This document shows, piece after piece, positions 1 through 8,729 of a stretch of DNA of 64,000 nt. The translations under genes were made by a program, and so were the position numbers. The DNA is taken from contig NZ_JH556653.1 of NCBI RefSeq assembly GCF_000179595.2, positions 36,971 to 100,970 of the forward strand, read 5' to 3'. Source of the stretch: Acetivibrio cellulolyticus CD2 (lineage in GTDB: Bacteria; Bacillota; Clostridia; Acetivibrionales; Acetivibrionaceae). The notes beneath the pieces were generated by a model that worked only from the letters and a program-made list of their open reading frames with translations, made no database searches and was not told where the DNA came from. Positions within the stretch are counted from its first letter, which is position 1. Every line of letters begins with the position of its first letter.

Positions 1-290
1 TCAATATAGTGATCCAGCCTTGACGCCGCTGATGAGCCAGTTAAATATAAGCCTTTAGCCTTAATTTTCTTTTGATTTGCATTCAAATTTTCAGCGGTAC
101 TTGTTGGCGTACTTTCAGCGACAACATTACCATTAGTTGATTGTACTGCAGTAGAATTTGGGGTAACAGTAGGTTGATTTTGATCTTGAGTTACAAGGGT
201 TACATTGGTTGAGTTACAAGCAAACAATAATGATGCAATTACACACACTAAAATCGACAGCGATATGCTTCTTACAATGCCTTTTTTCAT
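1..290 (-). CDS. Lipoprotein with start of a DUF4015-like glycosidase domain (partial)
   Basis: Only the N-terminal ~96 codons lie in the window; the gene runs off the left edge. Residues 1-25 form a lipoprotein signal peptide (KK, hydrophobic core, then a lipobox-like LLFAC), so the protein is probably anchored outside the cell. A Thr/Ser/Gln-rich linker follows, and then KAKGLYLTGSSAAS, which resembles the start of the putative glycoside hydrolase family DUF4015 (typically KGIYVTG..A). The start ATG at 290 has a GGGGG ribosome site just upstream. The domain call rests on about 20 residues, so the enzymatic role is inferred. Confidence 0.6.
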   Translation of the reverse strand, partial: MKKGIVRSISLSILVCVIASLLFACNSTNVTLVTQDQNQPTVTPNSTAVQSTNGNVVAESTPTSTAENLNANQKKIKAKGLYLTGSSAASRLDHYI

Positions 291-509
291 AAGTAAAAAA
301 CCCCCATATTTATTTTATTGAAGTTCAAGAATAATAAGATATGCCTTTTTGATAATAATACTATATCAAACATAGTTTTAAAGTACAATAGCAGTTTATG
401 GACTTATCACAGCTTAAGAAACATAAAATTTTTCCGGTTGGCATTAACACATTTTTAATCAATATCATATAATGTCACCAGAATATCTTTTCAAAAGGAG
501 ACAAAAGCT

Positions 510-1469
510 ATGTTTCCAATACATTTAGTCGGAGTTGCTCTAGCTGGTAGAATGCTATTATCAAAGCCAAATGGGGATTCTAATAAAATAGGGCAAAAAT
601 TCCCCATAAAACCTTTTCCGCCAAGAAGACCCACTGATGTCAAACCTTTAACTGTTAAAAACCCTTTTGAAGTTCTAATTAATGGACTAAACAGGCAATT
701 ATCAGGTATACTGAAAAAGCAGCCGCTTGAGAACTATGATGAGATTGTGGCTAATTTCATACCTCAAGGCAGCACTATCTTGACACCCAAACGCCCTTCA
801 AGCTCTCAAAGTATTAGTTTTGCAGACATAGATGGTGACTCAAGAAACGAATTGATAGCATCATTCAGGCATGTTAACGAAGTAAAAACTATTATACTAA
901 AGAAAGAAACTGACAATTGGTATAAAGTAGCCGAAATTGCCACTCCAGAGTATGAGAGTATTAGCTACAGGGATGTTGTAGATCTGACTGGCGAAGGACG
1001 AAAACAGCTGATAATTGCTTTATCATCTCAAGACAAGGATTCTGTCCTGCGTGGCTACTCACTCGATAAAGACAAATTTAACGAGTTATTCGCAGTAAAC
1101 TGCAATAGACTGCAAGTCCTAAAATTACCTGGCAGTGATAGAAGTACATCTGAAGTAAAACTTGCAGTATGGAAAAGGAAAGAAAATGATGCCTATAATA
1201 TTGAATTACTTCAGTGGAACGGCTCACAACTTGAACCATCAAATGATATAAGTACATATTATTCCAGCCATGTTGTTCCCTACTATTTGAAGAGAGTTAA
1301 AAAAGAACCCGATTTGCCCCAAAATTGGTATAACCTAGCCGATTGTCTTATACAAGCAGGTTTGCGCAGGGATGCCCTCATAGCAATAGATGCTGGCATG
1401 AGGTATGATTTAAGCACCGAATTAAATGATAAGTTCGTTGCATTAAAGGATAAAATCAAAAAAATTTAG
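510..1469 (+). CDS. Hypothetical protein with FG-GAP-like segment and TPR-like tail
   Basis: A 319-residue protein of unknown function. An AAGGAG ribosome site precedes the ATG. Residues 1-60 are Pro/Lys-rich with no clear signal peptide beyond a short hydrophobic start. Around residue 108, FADIDGDSRNELIASF resembles the Asp-rich loop of FG-GAP/VCBS propeller repeats, and VVDLTGEGRKQLIIAL near residue 160 looks like a second degenerate copy. The C-terminal ~55 residues (PQNWYNLADCLIQAG, RRDALIAIDAGMR) read as one TPR helix pair. It stands alone and is closed by a strong terminator. A surface or scaffold role is a guess. Confidence 0.7.
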   Translation: MFPIHLVGVALAGRMLLSKPNGDSNKIGQKFPIKPFPPRRPTDVKPLTVKNPFEVLINGLNRQLSGILKKQPLENYDEIVANFIPQGSTILTPKRPSSSQSISFADIDGDSRNELIASFRHVNEVKTIILKKETDNWYKVAEIATPEYESISYRDVVDLTGEGRKQLIIALSSQDKDSVLRGYSLDKDKFNELFAVNCNRLQVLKLPGSDRSTSEVKLAVWKRKENDAYNIELLQWNGSQLEPSNDISTYYSSHVVPYYLKRVKKEPDLPQNWYNLADCLIQAGLRRDALIAIDAGMRYDLSTELNDKFVALKDKIKKI

Positions 1470-1487
1470 TTATTCTAATAAGCCTAT

Positions 1488-1535
1488 AAGATAAAACCAG
1501 CCCAAAGTTCCAATTCTTCGGGCTGGTTTTATCTT
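1488..1535. terminator. Strong bidirectional terminator
   Basis: 20-nt arms (1488-1507 and 1516-1535) pair with one mismatch around an 8-nt loop; GC-rich inner part, and the outer part gives T-rich tails in both directions. It separates the plus-strand gene ending at 1469 from the minus-strand sigma/anti-sigma operon ending at 1656. Confidence 0.85.
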
Positions 1536-1655
1536 ATCCATTATAGTTCTTACATCTATTTCCATGCCTTTTATTTTTTGTTCTACAAATCAAACAATAC
1601 AGTGTTTTCATTACAATCGTTTTACCAGAACGGTGCAAAGAAAAAGCAAATGTTT

Positions 1656-3077
1656 TTAAATTGTCCATTGCCCATGTGCTATGCACACCAAATACCACTG
1701 TCCATTATACTTTTCATATACCAATCTCAGACTTTCCCAGTCCATTCCTGAATATTCGGGATTAAAACCGGAGAAATAGTAGTCATAAAACTGGCCTTCC
1801 GGGTACACATCTTTAATATTAACAATAATGTTTCCACTCTGTTGCAACTGGTTGTAAGCAATCTTTTCTGCATTTTTGAAATCCCTATCATATACGAATT
1901 TATCGTAATACTGTGCAAATGTCAATTTTATAGGCTCGCCGCTTCCGTCATATGCCCCCCAGTTGTATATTGTTTCGGACTTAAGCATATTAGATATTTG
2001 CCCCTGAGTAAACACCCTATTTTTTTCTAAATCTATATTGGAATATGGGGAAAAAAGTACGCCTTTAACCGGATGCACTAATTGCGCCAGCATTTTCATA
2101 TCTTTTTCCTTAATAGCAGTAATAGCAATTTCATTTCTGCTTTTCAAATAATCGTCTAATGGTTCACCTGAAATATTTATAGATGATTCATCCAGAGTTT
2201 TAATCATCTCTTCATTTCTTGCAAAAGGTTCATCAAATACCGCATGTATATAGACCTCTTGTTTTTGCCCCTCTATCAGGAACTGCACCTTGTTAATACC
2301 TGGAAGTTCCGTCAATGAATTGATTATTGAGCATAGAGTCATAGATTCTCCTGCTGATCCTCCTGGACTGTTATCTACAAATTCCTTAGACAAATCAAGC
2401 GTACAAATTCCATCCTCGGTTACCACCGATATAAGCTTTGTCCCCTCAGGTATTGTTGAATGCAATTGTTTCGTTTTTGGTGCTTTCTGCAATTCTTCAA
2501 ATACCACTCTTTCGATTTGTATGTCTTTTCCAACTTCAACTACTCTCTTCTCTGCAACCACTCCATCAGCGTTAGCGTTTCCATAATAAAGGGTAATAGT
2601 TTTCTTATCAACTAATTCCTCAATTCCTGAATCTGTCGTTTCTGGAGTCACTATACCCTCATCGGTATTTTGGGGTTTACTAGCAGAATCAGTGGCCATG
2701 ACACCCGTCTTGTTGCTATTGCCCATCATTCCTCTAAAGTTATTATAATTTGATGCAACAAGAAATACCAAAACGAACACCGCTGCCGCTGCCAATAAAG
2801 GCTTTATTACAGGCATTGCTCTATAGATTGAACCTCTTAAAACCTTCTTGTCCTTGCTATATCTACTCAAATCAATCGCCTCCATTACATTTTTTCTAAT
2901 GCTCTCATTTATTGGAGAACTCTCTTTTGCATAGCTTTCGGTAAAATTAAGTACTCCGTATTGCCTTCTACATTTCTCACAATAATTTAAGTGTTCCCTT
3001 ATTCTCTTATTATCCTCATCCGACAACTGATTTTCCGTATACTTAATTATATCTTCAACGCTGAAATTGCATTTCAT
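1656..3077 (-). CDS. Anti-sigma factor with zinc finger, one TM segment and GerMN domain
   Basis: A 473-residue membrane protein, likely the anti-sigma partner of the sigma factor encoded just upstream. Its start overlaps the sigma stop codon as ATGA (3074-3077), which indicates translational coupling. Residues 29-36 carry the HxxxCxxC zinc site (HLNYCEKC) of ZAS-type anti-sigma domains. One hydrophobic segment lies near residues 90-110. Outside the membrane, residues ~200-275 match a GerMN domain (IPEGTKLISV, CTLDLSKEF, GGSAGESM), found in GerM and other sporulation or germination proteins. The C-terminal ~150 residues are unassigned. The signal sensed is unknown. Confidence 0.85.
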   Translation of the reverse strand: MKCNFSVEDIIKYTENQLSDEDNKRIREHLNYCEKCRRQYGVLNFTESYAKESSPINESIRKNVMEAIDLSRYSKDKKVLRGSIYRAMPVIKPLLAAAAVFVLVFLVASNYNNFRGMMGNSNKTGVMATDSASKPQNTDEGIVTPETTDSGIEELVDKKTITLYYGNANADGVVAEKRVVEVGKDIQIERVVFEELQKAPKTKQLHSTIPEGTKLISVVTEDGICTLDLSKEFVDNSPGGSAGESMTLCSIINSLTELPGINKVQFLIEGQKQEVYIHAVFDEPFARNEEMIKTLDESSINISGEPLDDYLKSRNEIAITAIKEKDMKMLAQLVHPVKGVLFSPYSNIDLEKNRVFTQGQISNMLKSETIYNWGAYDGSGEPIKLTFAQYYDKFVYDRDFKNAEKIAYNQLQQSGNIIVNIKDVYPEGQFYDYYFSGFNPEYSGMDWESLRLVYEKYNGQWYLVCIAHGQWTI

Positions 3078-3643
3078 TTTACTCTACCCCTCTCTTGCAG
3101 TTCTTCATACTTTCTGCATATAGTCTGCTTAGCCCTCTGTATCTTCATTTTTGCAGCTTCGGGTGAAATTCCGAGTATATCTCCAATCTCCTTAAACGAG
3201 AAATCCTGCATACAACGCAAAAGCAATGCTGTCTTCTGGTCCTCTTTCAGGCCATCAATCAGCTTTATGATTTCCACACGCTGCTCCTTTATTTCATAAG
3301 CTATATCAGGATAATCGCTAAAACTTGCAGGCAACTCAGGTATACTCGCATAGTAGTCGATATTCTTTGCCTTTTTTACTTTTTTGTACTCGCTCCGCAG
3401 CGTATTAACGGCAATACGGTATATCCATGTAGAAAAACTCCATTTGCAATTATATTTATAGAGGTTTTTATACACCTTAATAAAAACTTCCTGGGTTATT
3501 TCCTCTGCATCCTCCCGTGTTGCTGTCATTTTTGAAAGAAAATTGAATATCCTGCCCTGATAGAATGAAACAAGCTCCTCAAAAGAATTCACATCACCTT
3601 TTAAGGTACTCTCAACCAACATGTTGTCTCTGTCTTTGTTCAT
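3074..3643 (-). CDS. ECF-type RNA polymerase sigma factor
   Basis: A sigma-70 family factor of about 189 residues containing only regions 2 and 4, the extracytoplasmic-function layout. Region 2 shows FEELVSFYQGRIFN and WSFSTWIYRIAVN; region 4 shows DFSFKEIGDILGIS followed by KMKIQRAK, a helix-turn-helix. An upstream in-frame ATG at 3661 exists but lacks a ribosome site; the ATG at 3643 gives the usual family N-terminus (MNKDRDNMLVES). It is the first gene of a two-gene operon with its zinc-finger anti-sigma factor. Confidence 0.9.
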   Translation of the reverse strand: MNKDRDNMLVESTLKGDVNSFEELVSFYQGRIFNFLSKMTATREDAEEITQEVFIKVYKNLYKYNCKWSFSTWIYRIAVNTLRSEYKKVKKAKNIDYYASIPELPASFSDYPDIAYEIKEQRVEIIKLIDGLKEDQKTALLLRCMQDFSFKEIGDILGISPEAAKMKIQRAKQTICRKYEELQERGRVK

Positions 3644-3695
3644 AGTAAACACACCAATCATATGTGATGTTTTATATAATTATACTCATTAAATT

Positions 3696-3745
3696 GTCTG
3701 GAGTAACGGTAATAAAAAAAATTTTTTATTACCGTTACTCCAGAC
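3696..3745. repeat. 50-bp near-perfect palindrome
   Basis: Arms of 24 nt (3696-3719 and 3722-3745) are exact reverse complements around a 2-nt centre. The middle is A-tract/T-tract and the outer part is GTCTGGAGTAACGGTAAT and its complement. It lies between the YkgJ-like gene end (3837) and the sigma factor start. With the A/T tract at the tip rather than the base it is not a normal terminator; a small palindromic insertion or an operator is possible. Confidence 0.7.
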
Positions 3746-3836
3746 TATATTCGCATCTTCACCGTTGCTATTAAACGTTGGACATATATAAGGTATTATG
3801 CAATAATCGCGTAAGCTATACAGGTATAAATTTACA

Positions 3837-4094
3837 TTAGCCCGGCTTCGTAGATTTTTCAAGAGCCTCAAGGTAGGAATAAGCGTGAGTACACTCCATA
3901 CCGCACATTTCTAATGATGGCTTCAAACTTAAACACACAGCCGGACGTTCAGGTTTACCAAAAAGTTTACATTTATTATCATCTGTCAATTGGATACATC
4001 TTATACCCGCAGGCTTTCCTTCAGGCATTCCTGGTATTGGCGATGATATTGATATAATAACACAGCATGCAGCACATCCTATTCTACATTCCAT
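3837..4094 (-). CDS. YkgJ-family cysteine-cluster protein
   Basis: A small protein (85 residues from the ATG at 4094) with seven cysteines in the pattern C-x3-C-x2-CC near the N-terminus, then C..C..C..C (RIGCAACC, GIRCIQL, NKCKLFG, AVCLSL, MCGMEC). This matches the YkgJ/UPF0153 family, thought to bind zinc or an iron-sulfur cluster. An in-frame ATG six codons upstream (4112) exists, but GGAAGGA lies between the two ATGs and correctly serves the second. Role unknown; stands alone. Confidence 0.8.
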   Translation of the reverse strand: MECRIGCAACCVIISISSPIPGMPEGKPAGIRCIQLTDDNKCKLFGKPERPAVCLSLKPSLEMCGMECTHAYSYLEALEKSTKPG

Positions 4095-4250
4095 TACTTT
4101 AAATCCTTCCATAAAGTTATTTTATATCATATATAGAGATCCTACGATAACCTTTAATCCTAAAAAGCTCTACTTATACTAAAAAACTTACAAGATAAAA
4201 TTTACTAAAAACAGTATACCATTTCTTTTGATGACATTAAAACAAACTCC

Positions 4251-4274
4251 AAAAAAAAGAGCCCTCCGGCTCTT
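4251..4274 (-). terminator. Rho-independent terminator after zinc-ribbon gene
   Basis: On the minus strand a 7-bp GC-rich stem (4257-4263 with 4268-4274) with a 4-nt loop is followed by a run of eight T. It immediately follows the stop codon at 4275. Confidence 0.85.
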
Positions 4275-4451
4275 CTAACGTAAATCATATTCCGTACTTT
4301 GGGAATTTATATCATCAAGTGATACACATAAGTAAACCTCTTTATCATTTTCATCGAAATTACGTCCACACCCCGAGCATCTTACGAATTTACAGTTTAC
4401 ATCTATCATTTTGTGATCTCTGCATTTAGGACAAGTCCACCATTTTTGCAT
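4275..4451 (-). CDS. Small zinc-ribbon protein (58 aa)
   Basis: A 58-residue protein with two CxxC pairs, CPKC (7-10) and CSGC (25-28), spaced as in a zinc ribbon, plus an isolated C20. It starts MQKWWTCPKC and ends in an acidic/polar tail. An AGGGGTG ribosome site sits 6 nt before the ATG and a clean terminator follows directly, so expression is likely although the gene is short. No partner is evident. A nucleic-acid or regulatory binding role is plausible for the fold but not shown. Confidence 0.75.
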   Translation of the reverse strand: MQKWWTCPKCRDHKMIDVNCKFVRCSGCGRNFDENDKEVYLCVSLDDINSQSTEYDLR

Positions 4452-4764
4452 ATTATCACCCCTTACATTCTATTCACCATTTTTAAGAAGTTTACCACTA
4501 TTTACATTAATTTATTTATGCCAGTGAACGTATAATTGCATTGCTTATTGTGTAAGCGTTTGCGAATTACAAAAATACAAGCTCATCCCAATATTAAAGT
4601 AAACTTAAATTTATTAGAGAATTTCACATAAATAAGGACACAAACGCAGGACATCAACATTTTTGGTACATAGATATAATATTTGAACCTTTTTGCCTAT
4701 TGTTTTTATTTCCTAATACTTTTAAAATAAACAAGTATGTATGTTTTAGAATGGAGTGAAAAGA

Positions 4765-6411
4765 ATGATAAATGAATACATAAGCGACCTAAAACAGGAG
4801 TTTAAAGGGTATAATGCCCAAAAGTTAAAGCAAGATCTCCTTGCAGGTCTAACAGTTACTGCAGTTGCTCTTCCATTAGCACTCGCCTTTGGTGTAGGCT
4901 GCGGCGCAACAGCAGCGGCAGGTTTAATTACCGCAATTATTTCAGGTTTGATAATCGCCTCTCTCTCTGGAGCATCTTTTCAGGTCTCAGGTCCTACAGG
5001 TGCAATGACAGCAATCCTAATTCTACTTTTCCAAAAATACGGTCTTAACGGAGTATGGCTGGCAGGAGCAATGTCTGGTATAATTCTTGTAATTGCTGGT
5101 CTTTTGAAGTTTGGTAAAATTGTATCTTATATTCCATCCCCTGTTGTAACCGGGTTTACCTCTGGAATCGCTCTAATAATTGCCATTGGTCAAATAGATA
5201 ACTTTTTTGGTATAAAATCTGCAGCAGCTGATTCCTCAGCTATAAAATTTATACACTATTTTCAAACGGGAATAAACCCTAATTGGAATGCAGTTCTTCT
5301 TGGATGCTTAGTAATTGCTACGATGCTCTTGTGGCCAAAGAAGTGGAATTCGATAGTACCTTCTTCTCTTGTCGGTCTTATAGTAGCACTTATTGTAAAA
5401 ATGATTTTTAATTTACCTGTAGCAGTTATTGGTGAAATACCTAAAACTCTTCTTCCCGATACTAGACTAAACCTTTTTTCTGTTAAACTATCAGACCTTC
5501 AGGGAATGATAATGCCGGCGTTAAGCATCGCAGCACTTGGAATGATTGAAAGCCTTCTCTGCGGTGAAGTAGGCAGCAAGATGAAGGGTGAAAAACTAGA
5601 TGCAAACCGTGAGCTTGTAGCTCAGGGAATTGGTAATATTATAATACCGTTCTTTGGTGGGGTACCTGCAACAGCAGCCATTGCAAGAACAAGTGTAGCT
5701 ATAAAATCAGGCAGTCAAACAAGGCTTGTAAGCATTTTCCACGCAGTAGGACTTTTGATATCCATGTTTGTTCTTGGACCTGTTATGTCCCAAATACCGC
5801 TTGCAGCCCTTGCCGGTGTACTTATGGTAACAGCTTGGCGTATGAATGAATGGGAAAACATTAAGTACATATTCTCAAAACGTTTCACAAGTGCAATCTT
5901 TAAGTACATTATTACAATGTTTGCAACTATAGTGTTTGATCTTACAGAGGCCATAATCATCGGTGTTGTTTTCGCCAGTTTCATGTTTTTGGTCAAAATT
6001 TCAAATATGGGAATCAGTATTCATGAAGTTGATGAAAAAAGGTTTAGCGAAAAAAATGGTATGTCTCTTACAAAACCTTTGAAGGATGTACGTGTAGTTT
6101 ATTTCACAGGTCCAATTTTCTTCGCTACTGTAAAGCAGTTGAATACCCAACTGGCTGATATCGAAAAAACCAGTGTGCTGATTCTATCAATGCGTGGAGT
6201 ACCTCTCATTGATACTTCAGGTGTACAAGCTCTTGATGAGCTATTCCATCAATTGAAACAAAAGAACTGTCAGCTTATGCTTTGCGGTCTTCAACCAAAT
6301 GTAAGGGAAATGTTGAAGAAAAGCAATCTGGCAGAAAATATTGGTGAAGATAAGGTTTTCTGGAGTGCCGATCAAGCAATTGCTGCCGCTCAGGAAATTA
6401 TAGTAGCATAG
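4765..6411 (+). CDS. SulP-family anion permease with STAS domain
   Basis: A 548-residue inner-membrane transporter of the SLC26/SulP family, which moves sulfate, bicarbonate or other anions. Residues ~20-410 hold about a dozen hydrophobic segments, starting with the typical LLAGLTVTAVALPLALAFG and the SGPTGAMTA motif. The C-terminal ~110 residues are a STAS domain (VRVVYFTGPIFFATVKQL, SMRGVPLIDTSGVQAL). The ATG at 4765 has GGAG 8 nt upstream; a GTG nine bases earlier overlaps that ribosome site and is less likely. Single gene with its own terminator. The substrate cannot be read from sequence. Confidence 0.92.
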   Translation: MINEYISDLKQEFKGYNAQKLKQDLLAGLTVTAVALPLALAFGVGCGATAAAGLITAIISGLIIASLSGASFQVSGPTGAMTAILILLFQKYGLNGVWLAGAMSGIILVIAGLLKFGKIVSYIPSPVVTGFTSGIALIIAIGQIDNFFGIKSAAADSSAIKFIHYFQTGINPNWNAVLLGCLVIATMLLWPKKWNSIVPSSLVGLIVALIVKMIFNLPVAVIGEIPKTLLPDTRLNLFSVKLSDLQGMIMPALSIAALGMIESLLCGEVGSKMKGEKLDANRELVAQGIGNIIIPFFGGVPATAAIARTSVAIKSGSQTRLVSIFHAVGLLISMFVLGPVMSQIPLAALAGVLMVTAWRMNEWENIKYIFSKRFTSAIFKYIITMFATIVFDLTEAIIIGVVFASFMFLVKISNMGISIHEVDEKRFSEKNGMSLTKPLKDVRVVYFTGPIFFATVKQLNTQLADIEKTSVLILSMRGVPLIDTSGVQALDELFHQLKQKNCQLMLCGLQPNVREMLKKSNLAENIGEDKVFWSADQAIAAAQEIIVA

Positions 6412-6439
6412 ATTTTAAACAATCATTATATTCCATATA

Positions 6440-6482
6440 AGATGAAGAGACAAGGCTTTTATAAGACCTTGTCTCTTCATCT
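6440..6482 (+). terminator. Terminator after SulP gene
   Basis: A perfect 16-bp stem (6440-6455 with 6467-6482) around an 11-nt loop, 28 nt after the stop codon. The stem is long but the T tail is weak, so termination efficiency is uncertain. Confidence 0.75.
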
Positions 6483-6562
6483 ATGTACCAATTTTATCAA
6501 TTTTGACCTTAGATAATTCAAAATACCCAAACTCCACTTCTCACTAACCCATTGCTACCTTT

Positions 6563-6769
6563 TTAATATATGTGGAAAGTAGCAATTTTATTTTGCTTAA
6601 TCAAATCCTCATATAATTTTGCTATCTTTTGTCCAACCTCAAGAATGATTATACTTTCCAACACAGTAAGAACGCTTGCATATCCGATAAATGTATCATC
6701 TTCAAAAAGTGCTATTACCTCTCCGTCTGATACCTTTCTGAAATCAGATTTAGGAACACATATCAACAT
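6563..6769 (-). CDS. Small hypothetical protein (68 aa)
   Basis: I do not recognise this protein. It is preceded by an excellent AAAGGAGG ribosome site 7 nt before the ATG, which is the main reason to believe it. The sequence has a short beta-rich start (LICVPKSDF, GEVIALFEDD), then a hydrophobic helix and a Lys-rich helix (QKIAKLYEDLIKQNK). No cysteines or signal peptide. It is monocistronic and transcribed toward the SulP terminator. Confidence 0.6.
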   Translation of the reverse strand: MLICVPKSDFRKVSDGEVIALFEDDTFIGYASVLTVLESIIILEVGQKIAKLYEDLIKQNKIATFHIY

Positions 6770-6962
6770 ACAAAATCCTCCTTTTAGTTTACTGTTTATA
6801 GAGGTATAATTATCGTATTATTATTATTCCCTAAAATCTAATAAAATTACTGGATTTCTTAAATGCTAGAAATATTTCTTAATTAAATCAGTTTCAAGGT
6901 AAACATAGTTTTTAAGCTTGCGGATTTTAAGCGGGTATAAGATGATTTGAGGTTTTAGAAAT

Positions 6963-7442
6963 TTAATTACCTAAACAATTATCTTGTGTCTCAAGGCCAA
7001 AATTGACTTCTATAGATCCTACCGAAGTTTCAATACTTATTGTTAGGGTTGATACTGTACCGATTACAAAAAATATGTCCTGCCCCATTATAACTGATGG
7101 TGGAGTAATATCAATGTCTTTAACATCAGTCAACCCTCCAACTGCATTCCCGGTAATCATATTTGCCAATTCTGCCAAAGCACTTCTTTCTATCTCATTT
7201 AATTGTGTTACAGGCATTCCCATCATCATGGCTGAGGCTATTTTCATTGCTGTTTGTGAGTCAAAGGAATATGAAACATTTCCCTTAATTTCTCCAACGA
7301 TTCCTATAAAAGCAGTAATATCTTTATCAACATACATTTCTTCCTTTACCTGTATGCTGCCCTTTTTGATATCGCTGATACCAATTTGGCTTAATACTAA
7401 TTCAACTGCCTTTAAAAAAGGATCTAAATGTTTTGAATTCAA
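6963..7442 (-). CDS. CheX/CheC-like chemotaxis phosphatase
   Basis: A 159-residue CheX-like protein, third in a CheY-CheX-CheX group. The CheX/CheC/FliY family dephosphorylates CheY-P through a conserved Glu and Asn (ExxN); here AELANMITGNA holds them. The TTG at 7442 is one base after the stop of the previous gene and has AGGGAGGG 9 nt upstream. An in-frame ATG at 7472 would overlap the previous gene by 29 bases and lacks a ribosome site. No motility genes are near, so the target may be the adjacent CheY-like protein. Confidence 0.85.
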   Translation of the reverse strand: MNSKHLDPFLKAVELVLSQIGISDIKKGSIQVKEEMYVDKDITAFIGIVGEIKGNVSYSFDSQTAMKIASAMMMGMPVTQLNEIERSALAELANMITGNAVGGLTDVKDIDITPPSVIMGQDIFFVIGTVSTLTISIETSVGSIEVNFGLETQDNCLGN

Positions 7443-7443
7443 A

Positions 7444-7920
7444 TTACACCAACCCTCCCTGGAAACCGACATTCAGTTTCATTTTTCCATAGACTGTGCT
7501 ACACAACAAAGTCGTTGAAATAATCTTTGACGTTACAATAACTATATTTTTGCCTGAATAAACTACAGGAGTAGCAAGACGAAGGTCTAATGAATAGTTG
7601 TTATTAATATATGTATTTGCATCACCTGCAATAACATTATTTAATTCTGAAATTGCAGCAACAAATATTCTATTTTTTAAATTAGTGCAGGGTTCTCCAA
7701 GTATATTTCCAGCTATTTTTAATGCCAGGTCAGCCTCTAAATCAATCATAAATCTTCCTTTTATCTTGCCTGAAAAATTAATTATTGAGGCGACACCATA
7801 TGAAACTATTTCACTATTATCTATTTCCTGAACTTCATTAATATTAATATCTATATCAGCCATTTGTTTAATAATTTCTCTTGTACTGCTAAAAAAAGGA
7901 TCTGACAATCTCTTATCCAT
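7444..7920 (-). CDS. CheX-like phosphatase
   Basis: A 158-residue CheX-domain protein, paralogous to the next gene, which starts one base after its stop. It contains SELNNVIAGDAN with the Glu and Asn used for CheY-P hydrolysis in this family. The ribosome site AAAGGAGG precedes the ATG. The order CheY (7935-8297), this gene, then a second CheX suggests one operon in which two phosphatases act on one response regulator, perhaps as a heterodimer (inference). Confidence 0.85.
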   Translation of the reverse strand: MDKRLSDPFFSSTREIIKQMADIDININEVQEIDNSEIVSYGVASIINFSGKIKGRFMIDLEADLALKIAGNILGEPCTNLKNRIFVAAISELNNVIAGDANTYINNNYSLDLRLATPVVYSGKNIVIVTSKIISTTLLCSTVYGKMKLNVGFQGGLV

Positions 7921-7934
7921 GGTTTCCTCCTTTG

Positions 7935-8297
7935 CTACTTTAGTAATTTGGATATTGCGCTTATTATTTTATTATCATCAAATGGCTTTTTTAAGAATAT
8001 AGCTACCCCGGCATCCTTCGCCTGGGACATGATACCCTCGTCTCCCATTGCTGTAAGCATTACAATTTTGGCATTAACGTCCTTTTCCCTTATTTTTTTT
8101 GTTGCCTCAATTCCGTCCATAACAGGCATTGTTATATCCATAAACACCAAATCAGGCATAAGACTTATAAACAATTCTACGCCTTCACTCCCATCTTTAG
8201 CATCGCCACACACTTCGTATCCATTTTCCTCCAGAACTCTCCTTAACAAAAAATGAACCATTAGGGAATCATCAACTAAAAGTACTCTTTTCCCCAT
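7935..8297 (-). CDS. Single-domain CheY-like response regulator
   Basis: A 120-residue receiver domain with no output domain. Key residues are present: the acidic pair in LLVDDS (D9, D10), the phosphoacceptor D54 in LVFMDITMP, T in VMLTAMG, and K in FLKKPF. The ATG at 8297 has AAGGAGG at good spacing; an in-frame ATG 33 bases upstream does not. It is followed after 14 bases by two CheX-type phosphatases. No kinase is nearby, so the phosphodonor must be elsewhere. Confidence 0.93.
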   Translation of the reverse strand: MGKRVLLVDDSLMVHFLLRRVLEENGYEVCGDAKDGSEGVELFISLMPDLVFMDITMPVMDGIEATKKIREKDVNAKIVMLTAMGDEGIMSQAKDAGVAIFLKKPFDDNKIISAISKLLK

Positions 8298-8359
8298 AAA
8301 GTTTATCCTCCTTATTCTTAGGAATTTCAATTGACCGTTATTATCTTGCTTAATAACTT

Positions 8360-8578
8360 CTATCGTCCTTTAAAAGTTGAGTAAGCTTCCCTGGTCAATC
8401 GAAGTTGCTGCACCCCTATTTTTATTTTAGTGTTCGTTATTTCGTTATTGGTGAAAGCAATAAATTTTTCTGCGACATTTATATATCGGCAATTAACTTT
8501 TTTGTTTTGAGTCCATTTTTCGCCAGACAGTCGATACTTGAAGCTAAAGCTTGTTTGCTCTCCTAGCATAGCTTGCAT
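8360..8578 (-). CDS. Small hypothetical protein, uncertain (72 aa)
   Basis: Open frame of 72 codons upstream of the cheY-like gene on the same strand. The protein is basic and polar with Ser/Thr/Lys-rich stretches (EKWTQNKKVNCRY, FIAFTNNEITNTKIKI) and matches no family I know. The ribosome site is weak (TTAGGC). The frame pattern and some beta-like hydrophobic alternation suggest a real but perhaps degraded PilZ-like or regulatory small protein; this is speculative. Confidence 0.35.
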   Translation of the reverse strand: MQAMLGEQTSFSFKYRLSGEKWTQNKKVNCRYINVAEKFIAFTNNEITNTKIKIGVQQLRLTREAYSTFKGR

Positions 8579-8593
8579 TTATTGCCTAATACA

Positions 8594-8629
8594 CAAAAAG
8601 GCAAGGCTTAAAAAAACCTTGTCTTTTTG
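8594..8629. terminator. Terminator downstream of carB
   Basis: Thirteen-nt arms (8594-8606, 8617-8629) pair with one G-T wobble around AAAAAA-rich loop DNA, with T-runs on both sides. It lies 100 bases after carB and before the small gene at 8578, and could serve transcripts from either strand. Confidence 0.7.
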
Positions 8630-8729
8630 AATTTATATTATTCATTTGTAAGATAACTTTACATAGCCGCATGAAAAACCTAAGTAATATTTCAGCTATT
8701 CCTTAGCAATCCTCTTGGAATCTTTTGCC

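Noticed and set aside
438..473. Promoter before the gene at 510 (TATAAT at 468-473)
   Set aside because: The only TTGGCA-like -35 is 24 bases away, too far for a normal promoter, so it is not listed.
3689..3871. 60-codon minus-strand frame across the 50-bp palindrome
   Set aside because: It is explained by the palindrome and overlaps the start of the YkgJ-like gene's 3' end; no start signal.
7003..7518. 171-codon plus-strand frame over the CheX genes
   Set aside because: Antisense to two coupled genes with clear ribosome sites and catalytic motifs.
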